Part shown: positions 1-11,136 of the stretch, piece by piece | Layout of the letters: each line of letters begins with the position of its first letter | Position numbering within the stretch: the stretch's first letter is position 1 | Assembly (NCBI GenBank): GCA_038373865.1 | Contig: JAXGGA010001143.1 | Coordinates: 1 to 64,000, forward strand | Length of the DNA: 64,000 nucleotides | Direction: 5' to 3' | From: Uloborus plumipes | Taxonomy: Eukaryota; Arthropoda; Arachnida; Araneae; Uloboridae | The notes under the pieces: model-generated | Database searches by the model: none | What the model was told of the DNA's origin: nothing | Seen by the model: the letters and a program-made list of their open reading frames with translations, nothing else | Made by a program: the position numbers and the translations under genes

Positions 1-1166
1 TGTCTGAAAGAAAGAAAAATGTCTGCAGGCATAGGTTATTGAGTGACTCCAGACACAGGCAAGACTTTCTTTCGTCTGAGAATTTATGGCGAATACGAAC
101 GTAAACTAGTTTTCGAAGAAAATGCTTTCAAACGTTTTGAAAAGTTTCTATTTGATGTAAAATAAAATCAAAATCCTTTAAGCTGAATAATAAAGTTAAG
201 TAAACAATTGTTCTTGTAGTATCAAGGAAGAAATTTAAGGAATCAGTTTTTTTGGCTGCGTGGATTATACTATTTATGGCATTAGGTTAACGCAGCTATT
301 AGAAAGTTATTTACGTACTTTTGCAGTGTATAAGCAATCCTTAAATGCTTGGTACACTTTAGGTTCTGAAGGGTTATTCAATCTGACATTAAGGCACTAT
401 AAAAGAGGAGCTGAATCATCTGACATTTTGGTTCAAAAATTGTACGCTTTAGTATCTGTGTAAAAACTACGTCAGAAAATTGGTGCCTAAACTTTAAATA
501 TATTGCTTGATTAATGCTTGACTATTTTATTTTATGAATGAAGAAGATTTAATTAATTCAAATTTAAAACATGTATGATATAAAAACGGGGTCTATAAAC
601 ATTTCCCTATAAACTGTTATTTAATTTGAGAAATAAGTTATCTTTCTAGATTTACCTAATATGACGTTTACACAACTTACCATCAGTTATTTTGGAGCTT
701 AGCAACCAGTGGCTGTAATAATGTATTTACAAATACTTGAAAAAAGTCTGAACTAGCAGTCTAGGAACCGAAACGTCTTAAAATTTAGTTAAAGGGGTTC
801 AAATCTGAAGATACAACAAGAGTTATACCAAAGTTTCGTAAGACTGAAGTATGATCAAGAGATCTCGGTTTTGCTAAGTCTCCTAGGGGAGCTGACTCAT
901 TCGACATTTTGGTTCCAAAACGGTGTGCGTGGAACCACTGATATCTGTACTCAGGTCGCATTGAAGAAAAGTGGAAGCTAAGCTTGAATTGTAGCTACAT
1001 AGATGATATTTGAATGTTTCTGTTTTTGTCTATATGACAAAAACATTTCGTAAACTCAGATTTAAAACACGGGCAATATGAAAATTGACGCAATTTCATG
1101 AAACATTTCCCAATAAACCGTTTTTAAATTCGAGAAATTAGTTATCTTTCTAAATTTACCTAATAT
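1..1166. repeat. Degenerate direct repeat, no gene
   Basis: No supported gene. Two diverged copies of a roughly 500-bp sequence lie head to tail. Matching landmarks are the 'gacattttggttc' block near 421 and 901 and the 'agttatctttcta' block near 637 and 1140. The second copy is interrupted by the miniature element at 1167 and then by the LTR retrotransposon. A 67-codon open frame at 260-463 lies across one copy and has no recognisable domain. Confidence 0.6.
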
Positions 1167-1274
1167 CCCAAGTAGCACAAAAAACGTTTAAACGTTTTAT
1201 AAACGTTTCTTATCGGTTGTTACAACGTTAATAACCATTTTTCAACCTTTAGAAAACGAAGTGTGCTACTTGGG
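1167..1274. mobile_element. 108-bp miniature TIR element, copy 1
   Basis: Non-coding element whose ends are inverted repeats (CCCAAGTAGCACA at the left, TGTGCTACTTGGG at the right). The interior is built from AACGTT/AAACGTTT palindromes. It is flanked by AT on both sides. The older paralogous repeat near 655-665 gives an approximate empty site ('acctaatatgac'), which supports a 2-bp target duplication. A copy of identical length is at 16205-16312. The superfamily is not assigned. Confidence 0.85.
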
Positions 1275-1333
1275 ATGGTGCTCTATCCAACTAATCAAAA
1301 GTTATTTTACGCCAGAGCGACCAGGTATAATAT

Positions 1334-1963
1334 TGTTACAAATCTTGTAAATAGTTGTTGTTTTTCCTGCCTTGCATCATTTTCATTAGTTTTGGTTTTA
1401 TCTGACGTCATGTTGCAAAAGTATCTGAAGATATCACTTTTATCACTTGTATACCGGCCCTGTAACGTTTTGTAGTTTTTACACTTGCCCTGCATTTAAT
1501 AAGCGTGAAGACATTTTTCGCTCGGAGTGTTTTCTTTTTTTCCTTTTTCTTTTTATTGCTAGAACTTTCTCAATGGATTATTTCAAGTTATGAATGATTT
1601 GGAATACTCCGGGTTTTTCTGGAACATTATCGAAACTACGTTTCGAGTATAAATAGCTGGCCTTGAACACAAGTCAGTCAGTTCTTTTCAGATGTTGATT
1701 TCTGAGAGTGCTCGTTTTTATTCGCTTGGCGAATGGTTGTTTTGCTTTTGTAATTGCTTAATTACTGTTCACGTTTGATACGTGGTGCTGAGTTACTGTT
1801 GAGAGTACAGTGTACTGTTTTGCTACCTAATTGCTGGATGTTTAGCAATTGTTTCCTGCTCATATTGTAAATAGTGTAAATACTTGTAAATAAATTTATA
1901 GTTACTTCCTCAAGATTGGAATGCTCATTTGAAGAAAGTTGAAGGTGCTACGGACTCGTTACA
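1334..1963 (+). repeat. 5' long terminal repeat
   Basis: Begins TGTTACAAATC and ends CTCGTTACA, so it has the TG...CA ends of LTRs. It matches 7188-7805 along its length with many substitutions and small indels, mainly around the T-rich tract near 1535-1560. It carries a TATA box, an initiator-like TCAGTC about 28 nt downstream, and an AATAAA near 1889 that could serve as the polyadenylation signal in the 3' copy. Confidence 0.95.
1648..1655 (+). promoter_or_regulatory. LTR TATA box (TATAAATA)
   Basis: TATAAATA is followed about 25-30 nt later by AAGTCAGTCAGTT, which contains the arthropod initiator pattern TCAGT. The same pair is conserved in the 3' LTR (TATAAATA at 7493-7500). It is probably the retrotransposon transcription start. 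Confidence 0.75.
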
Positions 1964-1967
1964 ATTT

Positions 1968-1985
1968 TGGCGCCCAACGTGGGGC
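1968..1985 (+). other. Primer binding site, tRNA-Lys type
   Basis: TGGCGCCCAACGTGGGGC starts 4 nt after the 5' LTR. It is complementary to the 3' end of an arthropod tRNA-Lys(CTT) including CCA, as I remember that tRNA. It primes minus-strand DNA synthesis. Confidence 0.85.
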
Positions 1986-2060
1986 ATCTTCAAGGACTTT
2001 CTTGGAATTACCTGTGAATTCGGACTTTTCTTCCTAAGGACTTTTTGACTTCGGAATTTT

Positions 2061-3356
2061 ATGGTGATTACTCGAGCAATGGAGGAACAACTGCAAAAAC
2101 TCCTTGATGCGATCAACGCTGTTAAAAGTGACATGACTGCTAATCAAGAACAATTAAAAAATGAACTGGCTACTAATCAAGAACAATTAAAAAATGACAT
2201 GGCTGCGAATCAAGAACAATTAAAAAATGACATGGCTGCGAATCAAGAACAATTAAAAATTGATCTGGCAACTAATCAAGAACAATTGAAAAATGATCTA
2301 GCTGAAGAAATCAAAAGCGATTTAACGTCAATGAAAAGTTTGGTGGAAACTAAATTTACCAACATGGAAAATAAAGTGGAGGCTCTAGAAGATCGAATCA
2401 CCACAGTAGAAAACCATGTGGAAAAGAAAATTAAGGAACTTGAATCAAAGTTATCAGGATCCTGCAACAACTCAGATAGCGTTGAGAATCGAATCACCAC
2501 AGTAGAAAACCATGTGGAAAAGAAAATTAAAGAACTGGAATCAAAGTTATCAGCATCCTGCAACAACTCAAGTGACTGTGTAGCTGCAGCTGGAACTTCT
2601 CGTCCATCCATCAAACTGGCCACGTTTGACGGGAAGACCTCGTGGAATATTTACAAGAAGCAGTTCCTCATCGTTGCAGAAGCAAACTCCTGGGACTCTT
2701 CCACGAAAGCCTGTCACCTTGCAGCCTCGCTGAGAGGGGATGCAGCCGACATACTACAGACCTTCCCAGAGGACAAGCACCGCGACTTCGATGCCTTATC
2801 ATCGGCCTTGGAGCTTCGCTTTGGCGAAGCATGCCAAAAAGAATTCAGCCAACTCCAGCTGAAATCCAGACTCCAGAGGGCTGGAGAGACTCTACAAGTT
2901 TTTGCAGCAGACGTTGAGAGGCTTTCCCATCTCGCCTTCTCGGACTGTCCTTCGGGTGTTCGCGATAGCCTGGCCCTGAACTACTTCATAGATGGAGTGC
3001 GAAATCCAGAAATTCAGACGGCTCTCCGGATGGCGGACATTAAAGATCTTAAATCCGGTCTGGTCTACGCAATGAAGTTCGAGGCTGCACAGCAAACGTC
3101 CCGCAAGGATCGCCATTCAATCAGGGGCGTGGAAGTGCGTGCTCCGGATTCGAACTCAACTTGTCTCTTGGAAATTAAGCGACAAATCCAAGAGCTCTCG
3201 GGGACCCTGAAGAAGATTACGGCTCACAAGAACCAAAGTAAACAACCACTGAAGTGCTGGAAATGTGGCGGTGAGGGCCACGTACGAAGGAACTGCGAAG
3301 CCCGCCAAGAAACAAGAGGGAAGGGTACCTCTTCCTCTCCAGCTCAGGAAAACTAA
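2061..3356 (+). CDS. gag: Retrotransposon Gag-like protein
   Basis: 431 residues; nucleocapsid/capsid polyprotein of the gypsy-like element, forming the intracellular particle. The N-terminal third (about 20-170) is predicted coiled coil made of tandem repeats. Five 11-residue units of the NQEQLKND type lie at about 28-82. A longer unit centred on ITTVENHVEKK occurs twice (about 112-139 and 143-170). Residues about 185-350 resemble the capsid domain of retrotransposon gag families, and one CCHC zinc knuckle (CWKCGGEGHVRRNC, about 399-412) lies near the C-terminus. The start at 2061 is the first ATG after the primer site in this frame. The TAA at 3354 overlaps the pol frame, which is shifted by -1, so pol is probably made by ribosomal frameshifting. 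The frame is intact in this copy. Confidence 0.93.
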   Translation: MVITRAMEEQLQKLLDAINAVKSDMTANQEQLKNELATNQEQLKNDMAANQEQLKNDMAANQEQLKIDLATNQEQLKNDLAEEIKSDLTSMKSLVETKFTNMENKVEALEDRITTVENHVEKKIKELESKLSGSCNNSDSVENRITTVENHVEKKIKELESKLSASCNNSSDCVAAAGTSRPSIKLATFDGKTSWNIYKKQFLIVAEANSWDSSTKACHLAASLRGDAADILQTFPEDKHRDFDALSSALELRFGEACQKEFSQLQLKSRLQRAGETLQVFAADVERLSHLAFSDCPSGVRDSLALNYFIDGVRNPEIQTALRMADIKDLKSGLVYAMKFEAAQQTSRKDRHSIRGVEVRAPDSNSTCLLEIKRQIQELSGTLKKITAHKNQSKQPLKCWKCGGEGHVRRNCEARQETRGKGTSSSPAQEN

Positions 3357-6300
3357 GCTATGGCAATCTCGCGGGGCAGAGGTCGCCAAATTGGAATGAG
3401 CCCCATCCCAAAGTCTTCCAGATTTCCTCAAGAAGTGGCGGCTGCAACGGACTCTTCATTTACGCATATGTGAATGGGTTTCCCTGCGAAATGATTGTGG
3501 ACACAGGAGCCAACGTTACCATTATTAAGACTGATGTGGCTCGTCAATTTGGACTCAAGATCTTATGGACGCCGCCCTGCGTTACTCTTCAAACTGTGAC
3601 AGGTGACAAAATTGAGATTGAAGGGAAAGTGAACTTAGAAATAATGTTCGGAAGCGCCACTTACCATCACACGGCATTCGTCGCTGACATTACAGATCCC
3701 TTCATTCTCGGACTGGACTTTTTGAGAAAATTTGATTTTTCTATTGACTTTAGAAATAATGAGCTGCACTCGATGAGAGAAGACATAGCAATTTTCAATG
3801 CTGAAAATAACTTAAAATCCGCTCATCAAATAATAGCCCAAACAGATTTATTGATTCCCCCTAGATCAGAAATACTAATACCTGGCTCCATCAAGGAAAA
3901 CAACAGCTTTAAATTCGGCCTAATTGAATATCCTAACCAGAGTAATAGCCCAAAAGGAGTACTAGTGGCATCTACGCTTGTGGACCTTTCAAGGAATGCA
4001 GTTCCTGTGAGAGTCGCCAATGTAAGTGAAAGACCGAGGAATATCAAGAAAGGAGAAGTGTTGGCAACTTGTACTCCCGTAAACTGCATCATCAGAAGAA
4101 TTGATTCCTCCGAGACTGTGTCTTCCGAATCCTTGACTTCGAAATTAATTGGAAGTGCAGCATTATCGAAGGATCAAAGATACGCTGCGGAAAAATTGGT
4201 GGACAACTTCAAGCAGGTGTTTTCATCTACATCCGAGGATGTTGGTCGCACGAATTTAACGCAGCATAGGATCGACACTGGAGATCATCCCCCTATCAAG
4301 CAGCATCCAAGACGACTACCGTTCGCCAAGAAGGAAGAGGTTGAGATCCTCTTGAAAGAGATGCAGGAGAATGACGTCATCGAACCTTCATCCAGTCCTT
4401 GGGCATCCCCTATCGTCTTGGTCCGAAAGAAAGACGGCTCCACCAGATTTTGTGTTGACTACCGACGCCTGAATGACATCACCAAGAAGGACAGTTACCC
4501 TCTTCCACGGATCGATGACACTCTGGACACCCTTTCCGGACACAAGTGGTTTTCGACCCTGGATTTGAAGAGCGGCTACTGGCAGGTGGAGATACACCCC
4601 GACGACCGAGAGAAGACGGCGTTTACAACCGGACAAGGCTTGTGGCAGTTTAAAGTGATGCCCTTCGGCCTCTGCAATGCACCTGCCACGTTCGAGCGTC
4701 TTATGGAATCAGTGCTGCGAGGACTCTCTTATGAATCCTGTCTTGTCTACTTGGACGACATCATCATCATAGGACGCAGTTTTGAGGAACATTTGGCTAA
4801 TCTTAGGAAGGTGCTGCAAAAGCTTAAGGAAGCCAACCTGAAGTTAAGCCCCAACAAATGTAATTTGTTCCGTCGGGAGGTGAACTACCTTGGTCACATT
4901 ATCTCTTCCGAAGGTGTACGAACAGATCCAGATAAGGTATCTGCAGTCAAGAATTGGAGCCGCCCCGAAAATGTCCATCAGCTGCGAAGTTTCCTGGGGC
5001 TCTGCACGTACTACAGGAAGTTTGTGAAGGGTTTTTCCAACATTGCACGACCTTTGCATAAGCTGACGGAGAGCAAACAAAAATTTGAATGGTCCAAAGA
5101 ATGCGAGGATGCATTTCTACAGCTGAAGGAGGCTTTAACATCAACGCCTATTCTCTCTTATCCTCAGCCTGAAAAATCCTTCATACTTGACACTGATGCG
5201 AGCCACGAGAGCGTTGGAGCTGTTTTATCTCAAGAAATAGACGGTAACGAACGTGTCATCGCTTACTGGAGCGAATGCTTATCCAAGTCGGAGCGAAATT
5301 ATTGTGTCACGAGAAAGGAATTGCTCGCCATAGTTAAAGCTGTAGAACATTTCCATCATTACCTCTACGGCCGTAAATTCCTGCTCCGGACTGATCATGC
5401 CTCTTTAACTTGGCTTTTGAATTTCAAGAATCCAGAGGGCCAGGTAGCCAGGTGGATACAGCGGCTCCAGGAATATGACATCGAGATTAAGCACCGAAAA
5501 GGATTGTCACACGGTAATGCTGACGCATTATCAAGAAGACCTTGTTCCGAGAACTGCCATTATTGCTCCCGAATTGAAAAACAGTACGGGACGACAATCC
5601 CTACTGCCTGTCAAGTTACTGCTACTTCATCATCTTCAGATCCTGATCCATGGAGTGACGACCAAGTTAGAAAAGATCAGCTTGAAGACCCAGACCTAAC
5701 GCCTATCATAGAGTTAATAAAAAAGGACAGTCGGCGACCTAGTTGGCAAGACGTTTCTATCTACAGTCCTGCAACGAAGAGATACTGGGCTCTATGGAAA
5801 TCTCTCCAGTTGCGAAATGGCGTCCTGTATCGGAAATGGGAATCTGACGATGGTAAAGCATTCAAATGGCAGTTACTCCTTCCCAGATCAAGAATTCCAG
5901 ACGTTCTAAAGGAATTGCACAGTAGTCCGACTGGAGGACACTTTGGTATCCTGAAAACCTTCCACAAGGTTCGAGAGCGCTTCTTCTGGAGCAAGGCGAA
6001 GGATGACGTGGAGAAGTGGTGTCATTCTTGTGACGCCTGTGCTGCCCGTAAAGGACCGAAGAGAAGAAGCCGCGGGAAGCTACATCTTTACAACGTAGGA
6101 GCTCCTTTCGAACGAATCGGGATCGACATTCTTGGTCCTCTACCGAAAACTACTGATGGGAACAAATACATCCTCGTTTCCATTGACTATTTTACCAAGT
6201 GGCCCGAAGCATATTCCATTCCGGATCAAGAAGCTACCACTGTAGCAGAGACTCTAGTCCAGCATTGGATCTCGAGATATGGGACACCTTGCAGATCCAT

Positions 6301-6954
6301 TCCGATCAGGGGAGAAACTTCATCTCTGCTGTGTTTAAGGGCCTATGTAAAATCCTCAAAATTGAGAAAACTCGAACGACACCACTACACCCACAATCGG
6401 ACGGCATGGTGGAGAGATTCAACAGGACAATCCTTAATAATCTCTCGCTTATGGTCTCCAAAAATCAACAGGATTGGGACAAGAAACTTCCTCTGTTCCT
6501 GCTGGCCTACCGCAGTGCTGTCCACGAGACCACCGGATATTCCCCATCACAGATGCTCTTCGGCCGAGAGCTTCGGCTACCTTGTGATCTCGTCTTCGGT
6601 CTCCCTCCAGATGCGCCTTCATCGCCTGAGGAATACGTCCAGGATCTCCAGGCCCGGTTGGAGGACGTTCATCACTTCGCACGGGAGCGAATCAACATCG
6701 CGACGGAGAAGATGAAGACCCGATACGACACAAGGTCCACTGGTCATGACTTTCAAGAAGGTGACAAAGTATGGCTATGGAATCCCATCCGACGTAAAGG
6801 TCTGTCACCCAAATTGCAGTCGCATTGGGATGGACCTTACACAGTTCTCCACCGGCTGAACGACGTCGTAGTGAGGATCCAGAAGTCATCACATTCAAAA
6901 CCTAGGGTTGTCCATTATGATCGGCTAGCCCCATACTATGGCCATAGTTCGTAA
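3275..6954 (+). pseudogene. pol: Gypsy-type Pol, frameshifted in integrase
   Basis: Polyprotein for reverse transcription and integration. The pol frame opens after a stop at 3272, overlaps the end of gag, and runs to 6715. In order it shows: aspartic protease (VDTGA, about 3497-3511); reverse transcriptase with YLDD at about 4748-4759; RNase H with LDTDAS near 5186-5203; integrase HHCC zinc finger near 5917-6050; and the start of the integrase core (GIDILG near 6119). At about 6285-6295 the sequence slips: the second catalytic Asp, the catalytic Glu and the C-terminal GPY-type segment (WDGPYTV) are only in another frame (6199-6954). The slip looks like a single missing base. No ATG is needed if Pol is made by -1 frameshifting in the 3275-3356 overlap. 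As it stands, this copy should not make a complete integrase. Confidence 0.92.
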
Positions 6955-7173
6955 ATTAAATGTAGAGCTACCATGGTAATTTGTTTGTAAATTTTGTAAA
7001 TAACTTTTGCCTTTAATTGTTTGTAATATTACTCTATCAATGTTATTATTTCTTTCATGTTCTCATTGTTATTGTTTATCATGTTTACGATTGGTCATCA
7101 TGTAATGTGTGCATCTGTAAGATTTTCCCTTGCTTCCTTTCTGGGGATTGTACTGCCCGGGACGTGCAGTCCT

Positions 7174-7187
7174 TGGGAAGGGGGCAA
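7174..7187 (+). other. Polypurine tract
   Basis: A purine-rich run (TGGGAAGGGGGCAA) lies directly before the TG of the 3' LTR, the expected position of the plus-strand primer. Confidence 0.85.
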
Positions 7188-7805
7188 TGTTACAAATCTT
7201 GTAAATAGTTGTTGTTTTTCCTGCCTTGCATCATTTTCATTAGTTTTGGTTTTATCTGACGTCATGTTGCAAAAGTATCTGAAGATATCACTTTTATCAC
7301 TTGTATACCGGCCCTGTAACACTTTGCAGTTTTTACACTTGCCCTAACTTTAATAAGCGTGAAGACATTTTCGCGCTGAGTGTGTTTTTTTTTTTCTTTT
7401 TAGCTAGAAGTTTCGTGAATGGATTGTTCGAATTTATGAATGAACAGGAATACTCCGGATATTTCTAGAACGTGTAGAAATGTCCTTCAGTGTATAAATA
7501 GCTGGCCTTGAACACAAGTCAGTCAGTTGTTTTCAGATTTGATTCTGGGATGCTCGTTTTTCGTTCGCTTGGGCGAATGGTTGTTTTGCTTTTGTAATTG
7601 CTTAATTACTGTTCACGTTAGATACGTGGTGCTGAGTTACTGTTGAGAGTACAGTGTACTGTTTGCTGCCTAATTGCTGGATGTTTAGCAATTGTTTCCC
7701 GCTTTATTGTAAATAGTGTACATACTTGTAAATAAATTTATAGTTACTTCCTCAAGATTGGACTGCTCATTTAAAGAAAGTTGAAGGTGCTACGGACTCG
7801 TTACA
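7188..7805 (+). repeat. 3' long terminal repeat
   Basis: Starts TGTTACAAATC and ends CTCGTTACA like the 5' copy, 12 bp shorter overall. It is followed by ATAT, matching the base pairs before the 5' LTR. Confidence 0.95.
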
Positions 7806-9370
7806 ATATAAAACATTCAAGGGGTTTCCTTTCAATAAAAATGTTTTTGATTTTAAAAATGTAAGTTAAGGTAAAATGATCAAGGCTGTATAAACATGAA
7901 CAATCTCTCCCTCCCCTCTTTTAAATTTTAATCAAATTTCAACGACAGTAATCATTCGTTCAAAGCTAGAACTTAAGTTACGAACAATACTATGCTATCC
8001 ACAACCTCCTAATATGAGCTATGTACACGGGGGGGGGGGGGGGATCCAAATGAAAAGGAAAGCATTTTTTTATTTTGATGGTGATAATGTGTTTTTATTG
8101 TTGACTTTGCTGGTTTTTTGTGAGCCAACAAAATAAAAAAATGCTTCTAAAAATATTTGCCGTTGTTGTTTTCTTTTGCAATATGTGCTAAAGAATAAAT
8201 GAAAGTCTAAACTCATAAATAATATGTTATTGTAAAAATTCTCATGCTTAAAACATAATTATTGTTTCGGTAATTTTATTCAAATAATTAATTTTCAACG
8301 GATATGTTTGCTAAGTTCATTCATGCGTAAAATAAATGCAGTTAATTTTTTCTTAAGAAAATTTTTAAAGAAAGGAAAACACATAAATTTAACAATATAA
8401 ATATTTGTGTCCTCTTAACATTCATTCTGTGGAAAAATGCAATTTTTTCGTGTGCGTGATTAGTGCAATAGCTGATTTAGTTTAGTATAATTCACATGTA
8501 ACACAAATAAATTATTTTGATTAACATTCATTTATATTACCTACTGATGAACTTTGAAAATTTAGTGAGATTATTAATTTATCCGAAACGGAAACCTTCC
8601 CTCTTATTTTATTTATTTATTCTACAAATCTTTAACTCGTGAGATAGTTGTCATTTCATTACTTGTCACATGGTGTTTTTGGTAATATGGAATAATATAT
8701 TAAGACAAAATAATACATAGGACATAATAGTAAAATATAAGATCTATGCAGAGGCTTATTTAGAAAGGGACAAACAGTATTTCCTAGGTTTTTTCCCCGG
8801 TAAAAACCTGGTTTTTCTCATATCCTGGTAAAACCAGTTTTTCCAGGAAAAAACCCAACCCTGTGTGTGAGAATTTTGAATTGAATTCCCGAAAACGTAG
8901 AAATATATCAACAACAGCAAAACAATCTATTAAGTGTTAGACTTTTTCCAATTGCTTACTTTGTAATTTCCATCTCTATGTCTCGAAACCTCCCTTTCGA
9001 ATTTTTCTTGTGTTCCATTATTCGAGATAGACAGGTTCGACTGTATAAATTTATGGTATGCAATTATAATCCACTCCTAAAATGACTGTAGCAACTCAAT
9101 ATGTAACACGAATAAAGGTAAAATTTGTTCTACTGACAACTTAGTTAAATTTTACTATCTTAAACTATATTAATATAACATAAAGAGGAGATCTCAAACA
9201 CCGGTGGCACTGTACTTTTAATGTAAACAATCATGTTTGAAATAAGTTAGTTATCCTATTTATGAAGAACTTTCCATATGTGATCAGTTTGTGTATTAAA
9301 TAATTTCAGATGTTGAATAGAGATGCACTGAGTACTCGGTAAATATTCCTATTCGGTACTAAATTTGAAT
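7806..9370. other. AT-rich intergenic stretch
   Basis: No gene found. It contains a run of about 14 G at 8030-8043 and generic AT-rich sequence. A transposon-type terminus lies at 8785-8862, and a second one (ACAGGTTCGACTGTA near 9031, a Tigger/mariner-like end) near 9030-9046. Confidence 0.5.
8785..8862. repeat. Solo transposon terminus with CCTGGTTTTT repeats
   Basis: Repeated and inverted copies of CCTGGtaaaaAC / CCAGTTTTTCC end in AACCCAACCCTG. Read on the minus strand this starts CAGGGTTGGG, a typical hAT-like terminus. No partner end was found nearby, so it is a fragment. Confidence 0.45.
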
Positions 9371-10134
9371 CGGGTACTCTGCCGATACCGAGTAAATGTA
9401 AATAATTCAGGGGCCGCGCTAAGCGTTCGCCACCTCGCCAAATGCTATAAAATAGAAAATTCGGCGAAAAAAATTCTGATTTGGCTAAAGTATTGGCGAA
9501 TGGAAAATTGTCAGAAATTTTCACTTGGGGCAAAAATACACTTATTACATTAAAAAAACAAACAATTAAAATTCTTTGATTAAAACTCTCGAAGTTTGGC
9601 TAAGACTTTTGAAATTTGGCTTATTTACTGGCTAACAACTTAAAATCCTTAGCGCGGTCTCTGATAATTGAATATTATTCAAGATATTTTTTTCAGTAAT
9701 TAAAAAGATGCAAAAATATGTATAATGCAATTATTTACAATTGCTATATTAATAAAATATGACTTGAGTTTTATGTAAAAGTTTTAAAAACAGGTTTAAA
9801 ACCAAATTAGTGTAAAAGCTAACTAAGGGTGTGCGAATCGGGTACTCGGAAATTTGAATCTGGTACTCGGCCGATACCGAGTAAATGTAAATAATTGAAT
9901 ATTATTCAAGATATTTTTTTCAGTAATTAAAAAGATGCAAAAATATGTATAATGCAATTATTTACAATTGCTATATTAATAAAATATTACTTGAATTTTA
10001 TGTAAAAGTTTTAAAAACAGGTTTAAAACCAAATTAGTGTAAAAGCTAACTAAGGGTGTGCGAATCGGGTACTCGGAAATTTGAATTGGGTACTCGGCCG
10101 ATACCGAGTAAATGTAAATAATTGAATATTATAG
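9371..10134. repeat. 227-bp tandem repeat, about two units
   Basis: Two adjacent near-identical 227-bp units (9665-9891 and 9892-10118), with partial units on both sides. Each carries the palindromic core GGTACTCGGCCGATACCGAG. The left partial unit is split by a 256-bp element (9408-9663). The outer sequences (TAGAGATGCACT near 9306-9317 and GTGCACATCTA near 10930) resemble hAT ends, so the array may be amplified from inside a transposon. Confidence 0.85.
9408..9663. mobile_element. 256-bp TIR element inserted in the tandem repeat
   Basis: Termini CAGGGGCCGCGCTAAG and CTTAGCGCGGTCTCTG are inverted repeats with two mismatches. ATAATT flanks both sides (9402-9407 and 9664-9669). The uninterrupted sister repeat units at 9892 and 10119 give the empty site and confirm a 6-bp duplication. 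It is non-coding and probably a hAT-related miniature element. Confidence 0.9.
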
Positions 10135-10943
10135 GACAGACTGCTTAAGGACAGACTGCTTTTTGCAGTGTGCATACAAATTTAAAGAACTCTGTGGACA
10201 ATGATTGATATGTACATTCAGTCGGGAAATTTGATAAAACTATAAAATAAAATTTAAAATAATTTGTATTGTTATTGGTTATTATATTGGATGTTGGGTA
10301 TTTTCTTTTTCTAACAAATGTTTAATATTTTACTTGGCACTTTTAAACTGTTTCAATTGCAATTGCTAATGATTTTATCAGTATTGAATAGTAAAGTTTA
10401 TATTAGTAAATTATGCCTTGTGTCGGACACAAATTCTGATCCACGTCATCCACGCACCTGAAAAAAGTATCTTAGGCACTAGTTCTTTCAGAACAAGAAT
10501 ATTTTTGAATCCATATTACACTGAAATTTATCATCAGCTGAGAAATTATGTCTGGAGACATTTTTTTTTTTTTTTGCTGGCCCTAAATATTTTACTTTTT
10601 GGCTCCGGTAATAGATACTATTTTGGAAAAAAAAAAAAGACTAGAATTAGGGTTAGTGCAGGTAATTTTGAAAAAGATATTTTATATGCATTATTTTTGA
10701 TTAGCTCTTGTACATAAAATTACTATTTTGTATTATAATTTATAATTAATATGTTAATTTTAAGAACATATAATTTTGTTGTGTAGATGTAAAATTAATT
10801 GACTCAAATTTAAATGAAGGGGGGAAAAATACTACCAGCAATTTTCCGGAAAATGAAATGCATAAGTTTAAAATTTTTTGCATTGTTTTGGTTTAATTAT
10901 AAATTAGTTGTACTCCCCAGCATTATTGGGTGCACATCTAAAT
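10135..10943. other. AT-rich stretch without gene
   Basis: Nothing recognised apart from homopolymer runs and the hAT-like end GTGCACATCTA near 10930. Confidence 0.5.
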
Positions 10944-11136
10944 GGGCCATTCCATGAAAAAGTAGCAATGTTGTCCTAATGTGATATCTCATATAATTCA
11001 ATAAAAAGTGACAATTTTGCATGTTTATAATTTTTTAAGCAATTGTTTTTTCATTACCCGTTTAAATGATTACTATTGCATGAAACATACACGTTATTAC
11101 GTACTGCTTGTTGGCGATTTTTCTGTGGAATGGCCC
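10944..11136. mobile_element. GGGCCATTCCA miniature element
   Basis: About 193 bp, non-coding, with inverted termini GGGCCATTCCATGAAAAA and TTTTTCTGTGGAATGGCCC (a few mismatches). No clear target duplication. Confidence 0.75.

Larger units (their letters stand above)
1334..7805 (+). mobile_element. Ty3/gypsy-type LTR retrotransposon, near complete
   Basis: Full structural set: 5' LTR (1334-1963), primer binding site (1968-1985), gag (2061-3356), pol (about 3275-6954), polypurine tract (7174-7187) and 3' LTR (7188-7805). ATAT flanks both sides (1330-1333 and 7806-7809), giving a 4-bp target duplication. Pol order is protease, reverse transcriptase, RNase H, integrase, which defines the Ty3/gypsy (Metaviridae) arrangement. 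No env-like frame follows integrase. The LTRs differ in length (630 and 618 bp) and at many positions, and pol has one frameshift, so this copy is not a very recent insertion and is unlikely to be autonomous. Confidence 0.96.

Noticed and set aside
7057..7347. Frames across the start of the 3' LTR as an env gene
   Set aside because: They run into the LTR, have no signal peptide or envelope-like features, and the pol-to-LTR gap is too short for env.
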